Source: Alkalibacterium gilvum
Lineage (GTDB): Bacteria; Bacillota; Bacilli; Lactobacillales; Carnobacteriaceae_A
DNA length: 49,804 nucleotides
NCBI RefSeq assembly: GCF_900109085.1
Contig: NZ_FNYW01000007.1
Location: 1 to 49,804, forward strand
Reading direction: 5' to 3'
The position numbers and the translations under genes are program-made. Below, in pieces: positions 32,928 to 43,364 of this stretch (within the stretch, counting starts at the first letter, position 1; every line of letters starts with the position of its first letter). The notes under the pieces were generated by a model. That model had not been told where the DNA came from. It ran no database searches and saw nothing but the letters and a program-made list of their open reading frames with translations.

Positions 32928-33452
32928 TCAAAATGGTAAATCGTCATCGGAAATATCGATGGAATCATTGTTTGTATCAAATGGATCCTCATCAAAATTT
33001 GCGTAACTGCTTTTAGAGTTATTTTTTGGAGCTTGATTGGTATTCTGAGAATAATTTTTATTATTAGAAGAATTATTAGAAAATCCTGAATTAGAACTTG
33101 AGCCATCATTTTGTGCACGTCTTTCAGTGACTGATTTTGGTTCAAGCATTTGGAAGTTTTCACATACAACTTCTGTAATATAAACTTTTCTACCTTCATT
33201 ATTCGTATAGTTTCGCGTTTGCATACGACCGGTTACTCCTACTAATGATCCCTTACGGGTATAGTTGGAAATAATTTCAGCTGTTTTTCTCCACGCTACG
33301 CAATTGATGAAATCTGTTTCTCTTTCACCTTGTGCATTAGTGTATGGACGTTCTACAGCCACGGTAAAGGATGCTACGGCTATTCCACTACCTGTATAAC
33401 GAAGTTCAGCATCTCTAGTTAATCTACCAACTAGCACGACATTGTTGATCAA
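32928..33452 (-). CDS. ssb: Single-stranded DNA-binding protein
   Basis: 174 aa: OB-fold domain ([20 protein letters not shown], about 1-110), a Gly/Asn/Ser-rich flexible linker with many NNS/NNK repeats, and the acidic C-terminal tip DDDLPF that recruits replication and repair proteins. Start: TTG at 33452 with AAGGAG 9 nt upstream; no ATG alternative gives the family N-terminus. It lies between rpsF and rpsR, and a perfect parS lies between rpsF and ssb. Confidence 0.96.
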   Translation of the reverse strand: MINNVVLVGRLTRDAELRYTGSGIAVASFTVAVERPYTNAQGERETDFINCVAWRKTAEIISNYTRKGSLVGVTGRMQTRNYTNNEGRKVYITEVVCENFQMLEPKSVTERRAQNDGSSSNSGFSNNSSNNKNYSQNTNQAPKNNSKSSYANFDEDPFDTNNDSIDISDDDLPF

Positions 33453-33490
33453 TCAAGGTTGCTCCTTTCTTAAAAGACAATTAATGGTAA

Positions 33491-33506
33491 TGTTTCACGT
33501 GAAACA
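33491..33506. other. parS site (perfect) abutting the rpsF stop codon
   Basis: TGTTTCACGTGAAACA ends at 33506; the rpsF stop codon occupies 33507-33509. The site therefore lies in the 5' leader of ssb within the operon, about 8 kb from oriC. Confidence 0.95.
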
Positions 33507-33806
33507 TTAGTCTTCTAGACGAACGATCATATGACGCAAAATATCGTCATTGATACGTGCTAGGCGTTCAAATTCATTGATAGCTGCTGCATCTGAAGTT
33601 TGTAAGTTTACTAAGCGATATGTTCCTTCGCGGTAGTCTTTAATTTCATATGCAAAACGGCGTTTCGCCCAGTCTTTTGATTCAGTTACTTCAGCACCAT
33701 TATCTTTCAAGATAGTTTCAAAACGTTCTACCAAGGCTTTTTTACCCTCTTCATCAAGATCAGGACGGATAATGTATAAAATTTCGTATTTAGCTGATTG
33801 ACTCAT
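33507..33806 (-). CDS. rpsF: 30S ribosomal protein S6
   Basis: 99 aa, full length, with [24 protein letters not shown] and [22 protein letters not shown] typical of S6, ending without a glutamate tail. It forms a dimer with S18 in the 30S platform. First gene of the operon. Start: ATG with SD GGAGGT. An 80-nt leader with a hairpin precedes it (see leader entry). Confidence 0.97.
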   Translation of the reverse strand: MSQSAKYEILYIIRPDLDEEGKKALVERFETILKDNGAEVTESKDWAKRRFAYEIKDYREGTYRLVNLQTSDAAAINEFERLARINDDILRHMIVRLED

Positions 33807-33886
33807 CTTTGACTGTCACCTCCTTATGGACTTTGGCCCCTTCATTTGAAAGAGCAAGGAGAGTATTCTATATAGAGTACTCACTC
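33807..33886 (-). promoter_or_regulatory. rpsF leader, possible S6:S18 autoregulatory RNA
   Basis: The transcript from the promoter at 33893-33921 would carry an ~80-nt leader with a hairpin (GAGTA...TACTC and TCTA/TAGA, about 33853-33874 on the plus strand) and a CGGAG segment before it. Many Firmicutes rpsF leaders bind the S6-S18 complex through such a stem. I could not align the conserved bulge with certainty. Confidence 0.4.
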
Positions 33887-33892
33887 CGAAGT

Positions 33893-33921
33893 ATTATAGC
33901 ATGTGCACACACAGAATACAA
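33893..33921 (-). promoter_or_regulatory. Promoter of rpsF-ssb-rpsR
   Basis: On the minus strand: TTGTAT (33921-33916), a 17-bp spacer and TATAAT (33898-33893), with the extended -10 TG one base upstream (TGCTATAAT). Confidence 0.85.
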
Positions 33922-33947
33922 GGTTTCTTTTCAATATAAACTATAAA

Positions 33948-33979
33948 AAAAGAGTAGCCCCAAGCAGAGCCACTCCTTT
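33948..33979 (-). terminator. Terminator of gyrBA
   Basis: GAGTAGC (33952-33958) pairs with GCCACTC (33969-33975) with one mismatch. On the minus strand T7 follows. Confidence 0.8.
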
Positions 33980-34005
33980 TGTTATTAAACATAAATTAAC
34001 GTGTG

Positions 34006-36510
34006 TTATTCTTCTTTGTTCTCTTCATTCTCATTAATGCTCTGTTCACTTTCTTCTAGCTCTAGTTCTTCCTCATCTTCTTCAGGTTCAACTTTGGCTA
34101 GTGTTGACACAAATATATCATCTTCCAATCTCATTAACCTTACACCTTGTGTTGCGCGTCCAGTTTGAGAAATGTTTTTCGCATGGAACCGGATAATTAC
34201 ACCGCTTGTAGTGATCATCATGATATCTTCTTCACCATGAACTGTTTTAAGGCCTACTAATGGTCCATTTTTCTCGGTAATATTTACGGTTTTGACCCCT
34301 TTACCTCCACGACCTCTGATTGCATACTCTGATGCCGATGTACGTTTACCATAGCCGTTTTCAGTTATCACCAAGACTTCTGAGTCAGAATCAAGTATAT
34401 CCATTCCTACGACGTAATCCTCGTCTCTTAAGCGTACACCTCGAACACCCGCTGCTGCACGTCCCATACTTCTGACGTCTTCTTCATGGAAGCTCACGGC
34501 ATATCCTTGGCGTGTTCCTACAACAATATGGTTCGAGCCATCTGTGACAGCAACGTTTATCAGTTCATCATCTTCTTTAAGAACAATCGCACGAAGACCA
34601 CTCGTTCTAATATTTTCGAATTCACTGAAAGCTGTTCGTTTCACCGTTCCCATCCGGGTTGTGAAGAAGAGATGATCCGATTCTTTCGTTTCGCCTCTTG
34701 TACTAATGATTGCTTGTATGCTTTCATCATTGTTAATACCTAAGAAGTTAATAGCTGGTATTCCTTTTGCTGTTCTACCATATTCAGGTATTTCATAACC
34801 TTTAGCTTTATAGACTTTTCCTGTATTTGTAAAGAACAGAAGTAGATCATGTGTGGAACAGGTTATAAGCGTTTCAACGAAGTCATCCGTATTCGTTGTC
34901 ATACCTCTAACGCCTCTACCTCCACGGTGCTGTGCCTTAAATTCAGAGATAGCCATACGCTTCATATAACCATTATGAGAAAGAGTCACTGCTATTTCTT
35001 CTTCTTCTATCAAATCTTCATCTTCAAGACTAAGAGATTCCCCGACAAGCAATTCTGTACGGCGGTCATCACCATGTTTCTCTGCAATCTCTTCTAGTTC
35101 AGTTGCTATAATTTCATGGACACGCTGAGGATTAGATAGAATGTCTGTCAAATCACTAATCAATGTTAGGAGATCTTGATACTCTCCTTCAATTTTGTCT
35201 CTTTCTAGTCCCGTTAGACGGACCATACGCATATCTAAAATAGCTTGTGACTGACGTTGACTTAAGCCAAACCGTTCAATCAGTGCATTTTTAGCAATGT
35301 CTGCTGTGTCAGACCCTCTGATAATTGAAATAATTTCATCAATATGATCCAGTGCAATACGCAATCCTTCCAGAATATGCGCACGTGCTTCTGCTTTGCG
35401 CTTATCATATTCCGTTCTTCTGCGAATAACAATACGCTGGTGCTTAAGGTATTCAACTAAAATTTCTTTAAGACCGAGCGTTTTTGGTACACCATTCACG
35501 ATGGCAAGCATATTGAATCCGAAAGATGTTTGTAAAGGTGTCATCTTGTATAAATTATTTAGAACAATACTTGCTGAGACGTCTCGTCTAACGTCAATAA
35601 CTACTCGAAGGCCATCTCTATCCGATTCATCATTCAAATCAGTGATGCCTTCAATACGTTTATCGCGAGCTAAATCAGCTATTCGTTCTACTAGTCTAGC
35701 CTTATTCACTAAGTAAGGAACTTCATCCACGATAATGCGCTCTTTCCCATTTGGCTGAACTTCGATTCTCACTTTAGCTCTTATTTTTATGGATCCTCTA
35801 CCTGTTTCGTAAGCTTTTCTTATACCAGATTTACCTAAAACCATTGCTCCTGTAGGGAAATCAGGTCCAGGTAAGACTTCCATTAGATCAGCAACGGTTG
35901 CCTCTTCATTTTCCATGATTACACGACAGGCATTTATAACTTCTCTTAAGTTATGTGGTGGTATGTTCGTTGCCATACCAACCGCAATACCTGAAGCCCC
36001 ATTTACAAGTAAGTTAGGGAAACGAGCGGGAAGTACGTTTGGCTCTCGTTCTGATCCATCATAGTTATCATGATAATCAACGGTATCTTTATTTATATCG
36101 CGTAGCATTTCCAAAGCCATTTTACTCATTCTTGCTTCAGTATAACGCATGGCAGCAGCGCTATCTCCATCGATTGACCCAAAGTTACCGTGACCATCGA
36201 TGAGTGGATTACGGAAACTGAAATCCTGAGACATTCGCACCATTGATTCATAAATAGCAGAGTCACCATGGGGGTGATACTTACCCATAACATCTCCGAC
36301 GATACGTGCAGATTTTTTAAAGGCTTTATCAGGTGTCATTCCTAATTCATTCATTCCATACAATATCCGACGATGTACAGGTTTTAATCCGTCGCGTACG
36401 TCAGGTAAAGCACGAGCGACAATCACACTCATCGCATAATCCAAGAAAGATTTTTTCATTTCACTGGATAAATTTATTTTTTCCGTTCGTGCTTCTCTTT
36501 CTTCACTCAA
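34006..36510 (-). CDS. gyrA: DNA gyrase subunit A
   Basis: 834 aa: topoisomerase IV/gyrase breakage-reunion domain with active-site Tyr123 ([11 protein letters not shown]), GyrA beta-pinwheel repeats and GyrA box ([10 protein letters not shown]), and an acidic tail. Introduces negative supercoils with GyrB. The quinolone-resistance region [10 protein letters not shown] has Ser84 and Glu88, the unmutated states. Start: TTG at 36510 with GGAGG 8 nt upstream. It follows gyrB by 61 nt in the yaaA-recF-gyrB-gyrA run. Confidence 0.97.
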   Translation of the reverse strand: MSEEREARTEKINLSSEMKKSFLDYAMSVIVARALPDVRDGLKPVHRRILYGMNELGMTPDKAFKKSARIVGDVMGKYHPHGDSAIYESMVRMSQDFSFRNPLIDGHGNFGSIDGDSAAAMRYTEARMSKMALEMLRDINKDTVDYHDNYDGSEREPNVLPARFPNLLVNGASGIAVGMATNIPPHNLREVINACRVIMENEEATVADLMEVLPGPDFPTGAMVLGKSGIRKAYETGRGSIKIRAKVRIEVQPNGKERIIVDEVPYLVNKARLVERIADLARDKRIEGITDLNDESDRDGLRVVIDVRRDVSASIVLNNLYKMTPLQTSFGFNMLAIVNGVPKTLGLKEILVEYLKHQRIVIRRRTEYDKRKAEARAHILEGLRIALDHIDEIISIIRGSDTADIAKNALIERFGLSQRQSQAILDMRMVRLTGLERDKIEGEYQDLLTLISDLTDILSNPQRVHEIIATELEEIAEKHGDDRRTELLVGESLSLEDEDLIEEEEIAVTLSHNGYMKRMAISEFKAQHRGGRGVRGMTTNTDDFVETLITCSTHDLLLFFTNTGKVYKAKGYEIPEYGRTAKGIPAINFLGINNDESIQAIISTRGETKESDHLFFTTRMGTVKRTAFSEFENIRTSGLRAIVLKEDDELINVAVTDGSNHIVVGTRQGYAVSFHEEDVRSMGRAAAGVRGVRLRDEDYVVGMDILDSDSEVLVITENGYGKRTSASEYAIRGRGGKGVKTVNITEKNGPLVGLKTVHGEEDIMMITTSGVIIRFHAKNISQTGRATQGVRLMRLEDDIFVSTLAKVEPEEDEEELELEESEQSINENEENKEE

Positions 36511-36571
36511 GTCATTTCCTCCTCAGACATAAAACTGATTATTTAAACTTTTAAAACTAATTTAGCTTTAA

Positions 36572-38518
36572 TTAGATATCGATATTCTCTACATATTGGG
36601 CGTTTTCTTCGATAAACACGCGTCGTGGCTCAACTTTTTCTCCCATTAGCATATCAAACACTAAATCCGCTTCTATAGCATCTTCAACACTGACTTGGAG
36701 CAAGCGTCTATTTTCTGGGTTCATAGTTGTTTCCCATAATTGTTCTGCATCCATTTCACCTAAACCTTTATAACGCTGAATAGAGGGTTTAGGCGACGCT
36801 GGAATAGACTTAAGGTGTTCTTCTAATTCTTTTTCAGAATCCACATATACCTCTTTTTTACCCTGTTTAATTTGATATAAGGGTGGCATTGCTACGTAAA
36901 CATACCCTGCTTCAACGACTGGACGCAGATAGCGGTAAAATAACGTTAGTAGTAAGGTTCTAATGTGTGCCCCATCAACGTCAGCATCTGTCATAATAAT
37001 CAGTTTATGGTATCTGGCTTTATCTATCTGAAACTCTTCGCCAAAACCTGTCCCCATAGCAGTAAAAAGTGCACGTATTTCTTCATTCGCTAAAATTCTG
37101 TCGATTGTAGCTTTTTCAACATTTAATATCTTCCCTCGGATCGGTAAGATAGCTTGGAATAAACGAGATCGGCCTTGTTTAGCAGATCCTCCAGCTGAAT
37201 CCCCCTCAACGATAAAAATTTCTGATTTTTCAGGATCTTTAGAAGAACAATCGGCTAACTTACCTGGTAAATTACTGATTTCAAGCCCATTTTTTTTACG
37301 TGTAACTTCACGTGCTCGTTTTGCAGCTAATCGAGCTTTAGCCGCCAATAGAGCTTTATCTATAATTTTCTTACCAATTTGAGGATTTTCAACCAAGAAA
37401 CGGTTAAAGTGTTCACTAAACAGCCTATCAGTAATGGTTCTAACTTCTGAATTCCCCAATTTAGTCTTGGTCTGACCTTCAAATTGAGGATCAGGATGTT
37501 TAATACTTAAAACGATTGTCAGACCTTCTCTAGCATCTTCACCGCTGAGATTCTCTTCATTGTCTTTTAAATATTTATTTCGCTTGGCATAATCATTGAT
37601 AATACGTGTGAGAGCGGTCTTAAAGCCTGATTCATGCATTCCACCTTCATAAGTATGGATATTATTAGCAAAACTCATGATATTCGTGTGGTAGCCATCT
37701 GTATGCTGTAAAGCAACTTCAATCGCAATACCGTCCTGTTCACCTTCAAGGTAAATAGGCTCATCATATAGAACTGTTTTGCTCTGATTCAAGTAATCAA
37801 CATAGCTCTTAATCCCACCATTGTATTGATATTCTAGACGATTAGGCTCTTCCCCACGCTGATCTTCAATTGAAATAGCTAGCCCACGATTCAAGAAAGC
37901 TAATTCACGTACACGCGTGGCTAGTTTATTGAAGTCATAGCTGGTTGTTTCAGTAAAAATGTCTTTATCTGCCTTAAAACGTACAGCGGTTCCTGATTCA
38001 TCCGTATCTCCTGCTTCATGAAGTTCTTGTACGACATCACCACGTTCAAATGTCATATTATGGATTTTACCGTTTTTATATACGTCCACTTCAAGGAATT
38101 CAGAAAGAGCGTTAACAACCGAAGACCCTACGCCGTGTAGTCCTCCTGATACCTTATAACCGCCCCCACCGAATTTTCCGCCGGCATGAAGTATTGTAAA
38201 GACCGTTTCTACTGCTGGCCGTCCTGTTTTTTCCTGGATATCTATGGGTATTCCGCGTCCATTATCTCTAACCTCAATAATATCATCAGGTTTGATAATG
38301 ATATCGATATTGTCAGCATGTCCAGCCATAGCTTCATCAATGGAGTTATCGACGATTTCCCAAACAAGGTGATGAAGGCCTTCAGGTCCAGTGGTCCCAA
38401 TATACATTCCTGGACGCTTTCTAACAGCCTCTAGCCCTTCCAAGACCTGAATCTGACTTGCATTATACTCTTCGCGTAATTCTTCAATTTCTTTTGGTGT
38501 TAATTTATCTTCAGCCAC
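36572..38518 (-). CDS. gyrB: DNA gyrase subunit B
   Basis: 648 aa: GHKL ATPase ([33 protein letters not shown]), transducer, and Toprim domain ([19 protein letters not shown]) with the C-terminal region [17 protein letters not shown]-binding subunit of gyrase. Start: GTG at 38518, one base after the recF stop codon; this gives [14 protein letters not shown], as in relatives. The longer ATG frame from 38575 overlaps recF and is rejected. SD GGAGAG lies inside the recF end, so the two are translationally coupled. Confidence 0.96.
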   Translation of the reverse strand: MAEDKLTPKEIEELREEYNASQIQVLEGLEAVRKRPGMYIGTTGPEGLHHLVWEIVDNSIDEAMAGHADNIDIIIKPDDIIEVRDNGRGIPIDIQEKTGRPAVETVFTILHAGGKFGGGGYKVSGGLHGVGSSVVNALSEFLEVDVYKNGKIHNMTFERGDVVQELHEAGDTDESGTAVRFKADKDIFTETTSYDFNKLATRVRELAFLNRGLAISIEDQRGEEPNRLEYQYNGGIKSYVDYLNQSKTVLYDEPIYLEGEQDGIAIEVALQHTDGYHTNIMSFANNIHTYEGGMHESGFKTALTRIINDYAKRNKYLKDNEENLSGEDAREGLTIVLSIKHPDPQFEGQTKTKLGNSEVRTITDRLFSEHFNRFLVENPQIGKKIIDKALLAAKARLAAKRAREVTRKKNGLEISNLPGKLADCSSKDPEKSEIFIVEGDSAGGSAKQGRSRLFQAILPIRGKILNVEKATIDRILANEEIRALFTAMGTGFGEEFQIDKARYHKLIIMTDADVDGAHIRTLLLTLFYRYLRPVVEAGYVYVAMPPLYQIKQGKKEVYVDSEKELEEHLKSIPASPKPSIQRYKGLGEMDAEQLWETTMNPENRRLLQVSVEDAIEADLVFDMLMGEKVEPRRVFIEENAQYVENIDI

Positions 38519-38519
38519 T

Positions 38520-39641
38520 CTATTCACTCTCCATTTCAATCTGTCCGTTATTAACGGTGAAAATACGTGGTTCATTGAGTAATTCTTTTTTTACTCCATC
38601 TAAGCTTGTCGTTGTTAAAAATGTCTGTACTTTGTCTTGAATAGACTTCAATAAATGTGTCTGTCGATCATCATCCAGTTCGCTTAGCACATCATCTAAA
38701 AGTAAAACAGGATACTCCCCTGTCATTTCCTTCATCAACTCAATTTCTGCGAGCTTAACGCTTAGCGCTGATGTTCGCTGTTGCCCTTGTGACCCATAAG
38801 TCTGAACATTTTTTCCATTCACATAAAACCTTACATCATCGCGGTGTGGACCAGTGAGCGTTGTTCCCCGCTCCAATTCTCTCCGCTCGTTTTTTTCGTA
38901 CTGTTTAAGTAGATCCTGCATCATCAAATCTTTATCTTTTTCTGATTGCAAAGTCACAGTTGAGGCATATTCCAGCTCTAATTCTTCTTTTTGCTGGCTA
39001 ATATCTGAGTGAATAGGCTGTGCCCATTTTTCCAGACGTTTAACAAAAGAAAAGCGCTCAGCAAGTACCTCAGCACCTTCTGCCGCTAATTGTTCGTTTA
39101 GAATAGACAAGTATGTTTTATCTATTTTTATATTTTTACGATTTTGTTTTAAATAAGCATTTCGTTGTTTTAGAATTTTTTGATATTCCACAAGATGGTA
39201 CAGATATATAGCACTCATCTGGCCCATTTCCATATCTAAAAACTTCCGCCTCACTGATGGCGATCCTTTTACCAAGGCCAAGTCCTCCGGAGCAAATAAA
39301 ATCACATTCAAATGTCCGATATAGGCACTTAATTTTTTTTGTTCAAGATGATTCAGCCGGGCTTTTTTCCCTTTTTTTGACAACACTATTTCAAGTGGAT
39401 AAGATGTTTTACCTGTTTCTACTTTCCCAGTTACCTTAGCAAAATCTTGTTCCCACCCAATAAGTTCTTTGTCATTGGCTGTTCTATGACTTCGTGCCAT
39501 AGCTAAAACATATATACTTTCCATCATGTTTGTTTTACCTTGAGCATTCTCACCCAGAAAAACATTGATATTTTCAGAGAAATTTACAGCTGCTGATTCG
39601 TAATTTCTATATCCTTTTAAAGAAATTTCTTTTAAAAGCAT
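38520..39641 (-). CDS. recF: DNA replication and repair protein RecF
   Basis: 373 aa SMC-like ATPase: Walker [10 protein letters not shown] near residue 35, the ABC-type signature region, and Walker [13 protein letters not shown]. With RecO/RecR it loads RecA at gaps. It begins 2 nt after the small S4-domain gene yaaA and its stop is one base from the gyrB start, so the four genes are tightly coupled. Start: ATG with SD GGAGAATAAGG. Confidence 0.96.
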   Translation of the reverse strand: MLLKEISLKGYRNYESAAVNFSENINVFLGENAQGKTNMMESIYVLAMARSHRTANDKELIGWEQDFAKVTGKVETGKTSYPLEIVLSKKGKKARLNHLEQKKLSAYIGHLNVILFAPEDLALVKGSPSVRRKFLDMEMGQMSAIYLYHLVEYQKILKQRNAYLKQNRKNIKIDKTYLSILNEQLAAEGAEVLAERFSFVKRLEKWAQPIHSDISQQKEELELEYASTVTLQSEKDKDLMMQDLLKQYEKNERRELERGTTLTGPHRDDVRFYVNGKNVQTYGSQGQQRTSALSVKLAEIELMKEMTGEYPVLLLDDVLSELDDDRQTHLLKSIQDKVQTFLTTTSLDGVKKELLNEPRIFTVNNGQIEMESE

Positions 39642-39643
39642 CC

Positions 39644-39874
39644 TTATTCTCCGTCAGTAATTGCTTTTATTGTGTACGTTCCAAATTCCTCAATTTTAAT
39701 TGTGTCACCATGATATAATTTTCTGCCTCGACGGTTTTCAAGTTCATCATTGACCCAAATCTTATAATCTAATAGAAATGGCTTGGCCATTCCGCCACTT
39801 GATATAATATTGGCATGTTTCAAAAATTGACCTAAATTTATCATTTTATCATCGATCTTAATTGTTTCAGACAT
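39644..39874 (-). CDS. yaaA: S4 domain protein YaaA (RlbA-like)
   Basis: 76 aa, a single S4 RNA-binding domain (INLGQFLKHANIISSGGMAKPFLLDYKIWVNDE...RRGRKLYHGDTI). Conserved between dnaN and recF in Firmicutes, with a suspected role at the ribosome. Start: ATG; the best SD-like sequence upstream is AAGGGGTCG. A strong promoter lies 64-92 bp upstream, so yaaA opens the recF-gyrB-gyrA operon. Confidence 0.93.
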   Translation of the reverse strand: MSETIKIDDKMINLGQFLKHANIISSGGMAKPFLLDYKIWVNDELENRRGRKLYHGDTIKIEEFGTYTIKAITDGE

Positions 39875-39937
39875 TATTTTCGACCCCTTAAAAGTAAAAA
39901 TATGAATAAACTTTCATTTACACTCGTTTCCTTTCAT

Positions 39938-39966
39938 ATTATACCTTAAATATGTGCTTAAAACAA
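39938..39966 (-). promoter_or_regulatory. Promoter of yaaA-recF-gyrB-gyrA
   Basis: On the minus strand: TTGTTT (39966-39961), a 17-bp spacer and a perfect TATAAT (39943-39938). The rest of the 39875-40116 gap is AT-rich without other features seen. Confidence 0.8.
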
Positions 39967-40116
39967 ATTTATATAGTAAAATAAGCATTCTAATCGATTT
40001 TAATAGATATCTGACTAAAATAGCTTTTTATACTCTAATTAGCTTAGAAATGAATTTTTAATTGAATTTAAATATATCAAAAATAAAATTTGACATAATT
40101 TTTTACTCTAAAACAG

Positions 40117-40148
40117 ACAAAAAAGACCCATATGGGTCTTTTTTGTCT
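40117..40148. terminator. Terminator of dnaA-dnaN
   Basis: A 32-bp perfect palindrome centred on ATAT with a GACCC/GGGTC core and A6/T6 flanks, 14 nt after the dnaN stop. It would act in both directions and separates dnaN from yaaA transcription. Confidence 0.92.
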
Positions 40149-40162
40149 GTTTATTAATATGT

Positions 40163-41302
40163 TTAGCTGGATGTACGAATAGGTGTGATTAACTGAATAA
40201 ATTCGTTGTTATCTTCACTTGGTACAAGAACGAAAGGACGTAAGGTTGAAATGAGCTTCAATGTCACTTCTACGGGGCCAAATGTTGTTAATGCAGCTTT
40301 CAAGTAATCTGGATTAAAGGATATTTCGATATCCTCTCCATTTAATTCATTAAAGATTACTTGCTCATTCACACGCCCGACTTCTGGTGAATTACCGGTT
40401 ATTTCTACACTATTATCTTTTACTGTGAGCTTGACAACATTGTTTTTACCTTCGTGTGACAGTAAACTAGCTCGTTCGACAGCGCCAAGTAACGTATTAG
40501 CTTCAAGTGTTAGTTGTGTGGACGAATTATCAGGTATTAGCCTATTTGTATCCGGATAATTTCCTTCAAGTAAACGCGAATAGAAGTAAGTATCATCTGT
40601 TTTAAATAATATTTGGTTTTCAGCTACGATCACTTCAATTTCGTCTAAGCTATCATCGAGTAAACGTGTCAATTCCTGCAAACTTTTACCTGGAATAACT
40701 AAATCATGCGAAATATTTTCGGTTCCTTCAATTGGAATAACTCGCTGACTTAGACGATGACTATCTGTGGCAACCGCACTTAATTTTCCTTCTTTAATAG
40801 TAAAGTGTATTCCTGTAAGAATAGGACGACTTTCATGCGTTGAAACAGCAATAACTGTTTGTTTGATAATTTTTTTAAGTAAGTTTACAGGTAATGTGAA
40901 GGCATCTTTTGTATCTATTTCGGGTAATCTTGGGTAATTAACGGCATCTAATCCATTAATAACAAAAGCAGAAGATGCTGATGTTATAGATGTTTGTACG
41001 CCATTGGTTACTTCAACAGTAAATTTTTCATCTGGTAATTTATTAACAATATCGCTAAAGAAACGAGCAGGTTGTAAAACGATTTGTCCAGGTGTATCTA
41101 TAGAAAGGTCTGCAGATTCATCTGAGACAGTTAAAAGGGTTTCGATGGAAATATCAGAGTTACTCCCAGTCATTTTAATTCCTTCAGAGTCAGCCATCAA
41201 TTTTATTCCAGTTAAGATTGGAATGGTTGCTCTAGATGAAACAGCTAATTGAACATCTTTTAATTTTTTTAAGAATGTTGCACGATTGACGGTGAACTTC
41301 AT
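40163..41302 (-). CDS. dnaN: DNA polymerase III beta sliding clamp
   Basis: 379 aa, three clamp domains, MKFTVNRATFLKKLKDVQLAVSSRATIPILTGI at the start and the conserved end FVLVPSEDNNEFIQLITPIRTS. It tethers polymerase III to DNA. Start: ATG with SD GGAGGA. It follows dnaA across the 189-bp origin-unwinding region, with no clear separate promoter. Confidence 0.97.
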   Translation of the reverse strand: MKFTVNRATFLKKLKDVQLAVSSRATIPILTGIKLMADSEGIKMTGSNSDISIETLLTVSDESADLSIDTPGQIVLQPARFFSDIVNKLPDEKFTVEVTNGVQTSITSASSAFVINGLDAVNYPRLPEIDTKDAFTLPVNLLKKIIKQTVIAVSTHESRPILTGIHFTIKEGKLSAVATDSHRLSQRVIPIEGTENISHDLVIPGKSLQELTRLLDDSLDEIEVIVAENQILFKTDDTYFYSRLLEGNYPDTNRLIPDNSSTQLTLEANTLLGAVERASLLSHEGKNNVVKLTVKDNSVEITGNSPEVGRVNEQVIFNELNGEDIEISFNPDYLKAALTTFGPVEVTLKLISTLRPFVLVPSEDNNEFIQLITPIRTSS

Positions 41303-41491
41303 AGTAATCCTCCATTATTTAATTTAGTAACCTAATACGTATTATATATTAATATAAATACTTAGTAATAGTAGTAGGCCCTGTGTATACTGTGGAAAAC
41401 AGAAAAAACGTCTAGAAATAAAGCTTTTGCACATGTGAATAAGATGTGGATAAGTCTGTGTTTAACTTAACCGTTTATCCACAGGACATGA
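41303..41491. other. oriC part 2: unwinding element, DnaA-trio and DnaA boxes between dnaA and dnaN
   Basis: Next to an AT-rich stretch (41330-41362) lies a trinucleotide run TAG-TAA-TAG-TAG-TAG at 41363-41377, then a short GC-rich spacer and DnaA-box-like TGTGTATAC (41382-41390) and TGTGGAAAA (41391-41399). Further boxes: TGTGAATAA 41434-41442, TGTGGATAA 41445-41453 (perfect, reverse) and TTATCCACA 41475-41483 (perfect). This reproduces the Bacillus arrangement in which DnaA loaded from boxes spreads along a DnaA-trio to melt DNA. Confidence 0.9.
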
Positions 41492-42826
41492 TTAAAGACT
41501 TTTCTTAATTTCTTCGATTTGCTCTCGCATTTCCCCATTTTCTTCTTCATTTAATAATTTTTTTATCTTTTCGTGTGCATGAATCACTGTTGTATGATCT
41601 TTACCACCAAATTCTTTTCCGATTTTAGGAAGAGAGGTGCTAGTTAATTCTCTTGAAAGATACATAGCGATTTGGCGCGGAAGTACGATCTGTCTAACTC
41701 TTTTTTTCCCTTTTAAATCAGTTAAAGAGATTTGGTAATATTTACTAACTTTTTGTTGAATGGAAGCAATAGAAATATTTTGTTTGCCATCGTTTTTAAT
41801 CATGCTCTTTAAGGCGTCTGCAGCAAGACTTGTTGTTATGTCATTACGTTGTATCGCAGAGTAAGCTTGGACACGAACGAGTGCACCTTCTAGTTCTCGT
41901 ATATTTGAGTCAATCTGTCCAGCAATATAACTTAAGGTATCATTTGGTATTTCTAAACCTTCAGCATTCGCTTTTTTACGCAAAATCGCTATACGTGTCT
42001 CAAGATCTGGGGGAGTGATATCTACTGAAAGTCCCCACGCAAAGCGAGAAACCAAACGTTCTTGAAGTTTTGGAATTTCATTTGGTAAACGATCACTCGT
42101 TAAAACAATTTGCTTGCGGTCATCATAGAGTGCATTAAATGTATGGAAGAACTCTTCCTGCGTTCCTTCCTTGTCAGCAAAGAACTGAATATCGTCGACT
42201 AATAATAAATCGACATTTCGATAATTCTGTCTAAATTTTTCTTGCGTACGATTTTGAATAGAATTAATAAAATCATTAGCAAAATTTTCACTGGAAACAT
42301 ATTTTATCCGAGCATTCGGATTGATCTGTAAATACTGGTGCCCGATTGCATGCATTAAGTGTGTTTTCCCTAAACCAACGCCACCGTAGAAAAAGAGGGG
42401 GTTATAAATTGTCCCCGGTTCTTCTGCAACAACTAAAGCAGCAGCATGAGCCATTTGATTTCCTTTACCAATAACAAACGTATCAAACGTATATTTACTG
42501 TTTAAAGTACTTGATTTATTTTCAGAAGTGAACGGATCAACTTTTTCATTTGTATCTTGCTCCATGAAAGTGGCCTGTTCATCTGCTGTAACAAATAATG
42601 GGGAAATTTCTCGTCCTAGATATTCATATAAGTATTCAACAACTTTAGTAGAAAGGTTATTTTTCCAGTACTCTTTATGCAGAGTGGAAGGGACCTCAAT
42701 TGTGATTGAATTATCAGAGAGTCTGACGAGGCTGGCACTTTGAATCCATGTGTCATAACTAACTTTTGAAAGAGTTTCTTTAAATTTATCCTGAAGATAT
42801 GTCCAGACTGTATGTATATTATCCAT
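41492..42826 (-). CDS. dnaA: Chromosomal replication initiator protein DnaA
   Basis: 444 aa: N-terminal domain I (helicase and regulator contacts), a short linker, AAA+ domain with Walker A GGVGLGKTH and Walker B LLLVDDIQF, and DNA-binding domain IV with the signature GGKDHTTVIHAHEKI. Binds DnaA boxes on both sides of its gene and melts oriC. Start: ATG with SD GAGGAGG. A TTTTCCACA box (42882-42890) lies in the upstream promoter region, consistent with autoregulation. Confidence 0.98.
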   Translation of the reverse strand: MDNIHTVWTYLQDKFKETLSKVSYDTWIQSASLVRLSDNSITIEVPSTLHKEYWKNNLSTKVVEYLYEYLGREISPLFVTADEQATFMEQDTNEKVDPFTSENKSSTLNSKYTFDTFVIGKGNQMAHAAALVVAEEPGTIYNPLFFYGGVGLGKTHLMHAIGHQYLQINPNARIKYVSSENFANDFINSIQNRTQEKFRQNYRNVDLLLVDDIQFFADKEGTQEEFFHTFNALYDDRKQIVLTSDRLPNEIPKLQERLVSRFAWGLSVDITPPDLETRIAILRKKANAEGLEIPNDTLSYIAGQIDSNIRELEGALVRVQAYSAIQRNDITTSLAADALKSMIKNDGKQNISIASIQQKVSKYYQISLTDLKGKKRVRQIVLPRQIAMYLSRELTSTSLPKIGKEFGGKDHTTVIHAHEKIKKLLNEEENGEMREQIEEIKKSL

Positions 42827-43175
42827 TATTTTCCTCCTCGCCCTGAAGTTACTTTTTTCATTTTATCATGTTTTGAATCAGTTTTCCACAAATGAGAGAA
42901 ATTGTTAATAAAAATTCCACAGCATGTAAAAAAAGATATCCACAGCAATAAAATAAATGTGGATATACATTTTCAAATAACTATTATTCACATGAAATGT
43001 GGATAACTACTATGTTAAATGTATTGCTACAGAGCTTTTTACAACGGTTATCCACAACCTGTATATGCTTGTGTGCAGCTTCAATTAACACCGTGTGCAA
43101 CTGTGGATATTCTGTGAAAGATTACGTGGATAAAAAATAGTAAAGAAGACTTATACTTCACATGTGGATATCTTT
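42827..43175. other. oriC part 1: DnaA-box array upstream of dnaA
   Basis: Perfect boxes: TGTGGATAA 42998-43006 (reverse) and TTATCCACA 43048-43056. Close matches: TTTTCCACA 42882-42890, ATATCCACA 42936-42944, TGTGGATAT 42958-42966, TTATTCACA 42984-42992, TGTGGATAT 43102-43110, CGTGGATAA 43125-43133 and TGTGGATAT 43163-43171. The ATATCCACA variant occurs four times, facing both ways. No gene is present in 42827-43364. Confidence 0.9.
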
Positions 43176-43242
43176 TTGGTATAACTTTTTCTTTTAATTG
43201 TGAACGTGGGAGAAGAATGAATAGATTTATAGTGAAATAAAC

Positions 43243-43271
43243 TTGACAAAAAGTGAAATGTTTTCTAAAAT
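43243..43271 (+). promoter_or_regulatory. Promoter of rpmH
   Basis: TTGACA (43243-43248), a 17-bp spacer and TAAAAT (43266-43271), about 95 bp upstream of the rpmH ATG and just beyond the last DnaA boxes. Confidence 0.85.
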
Positions 43272-43364
43272 AATAGAGTCTGTCTATATAGTTTAAAGTA
43301 ATAGTCTGATATTGCTTATTATGAGTACAGAAGACATAAGGAAAGATTACGGAGGTGTTTGCCA

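Noticed and set aside
32903-33199. 98-aa frame under ssb on the same strand
   Set aside because: A low-complexity shadow of the Asn/Ser-rich ssb linker; no SD and no recognisable domain.
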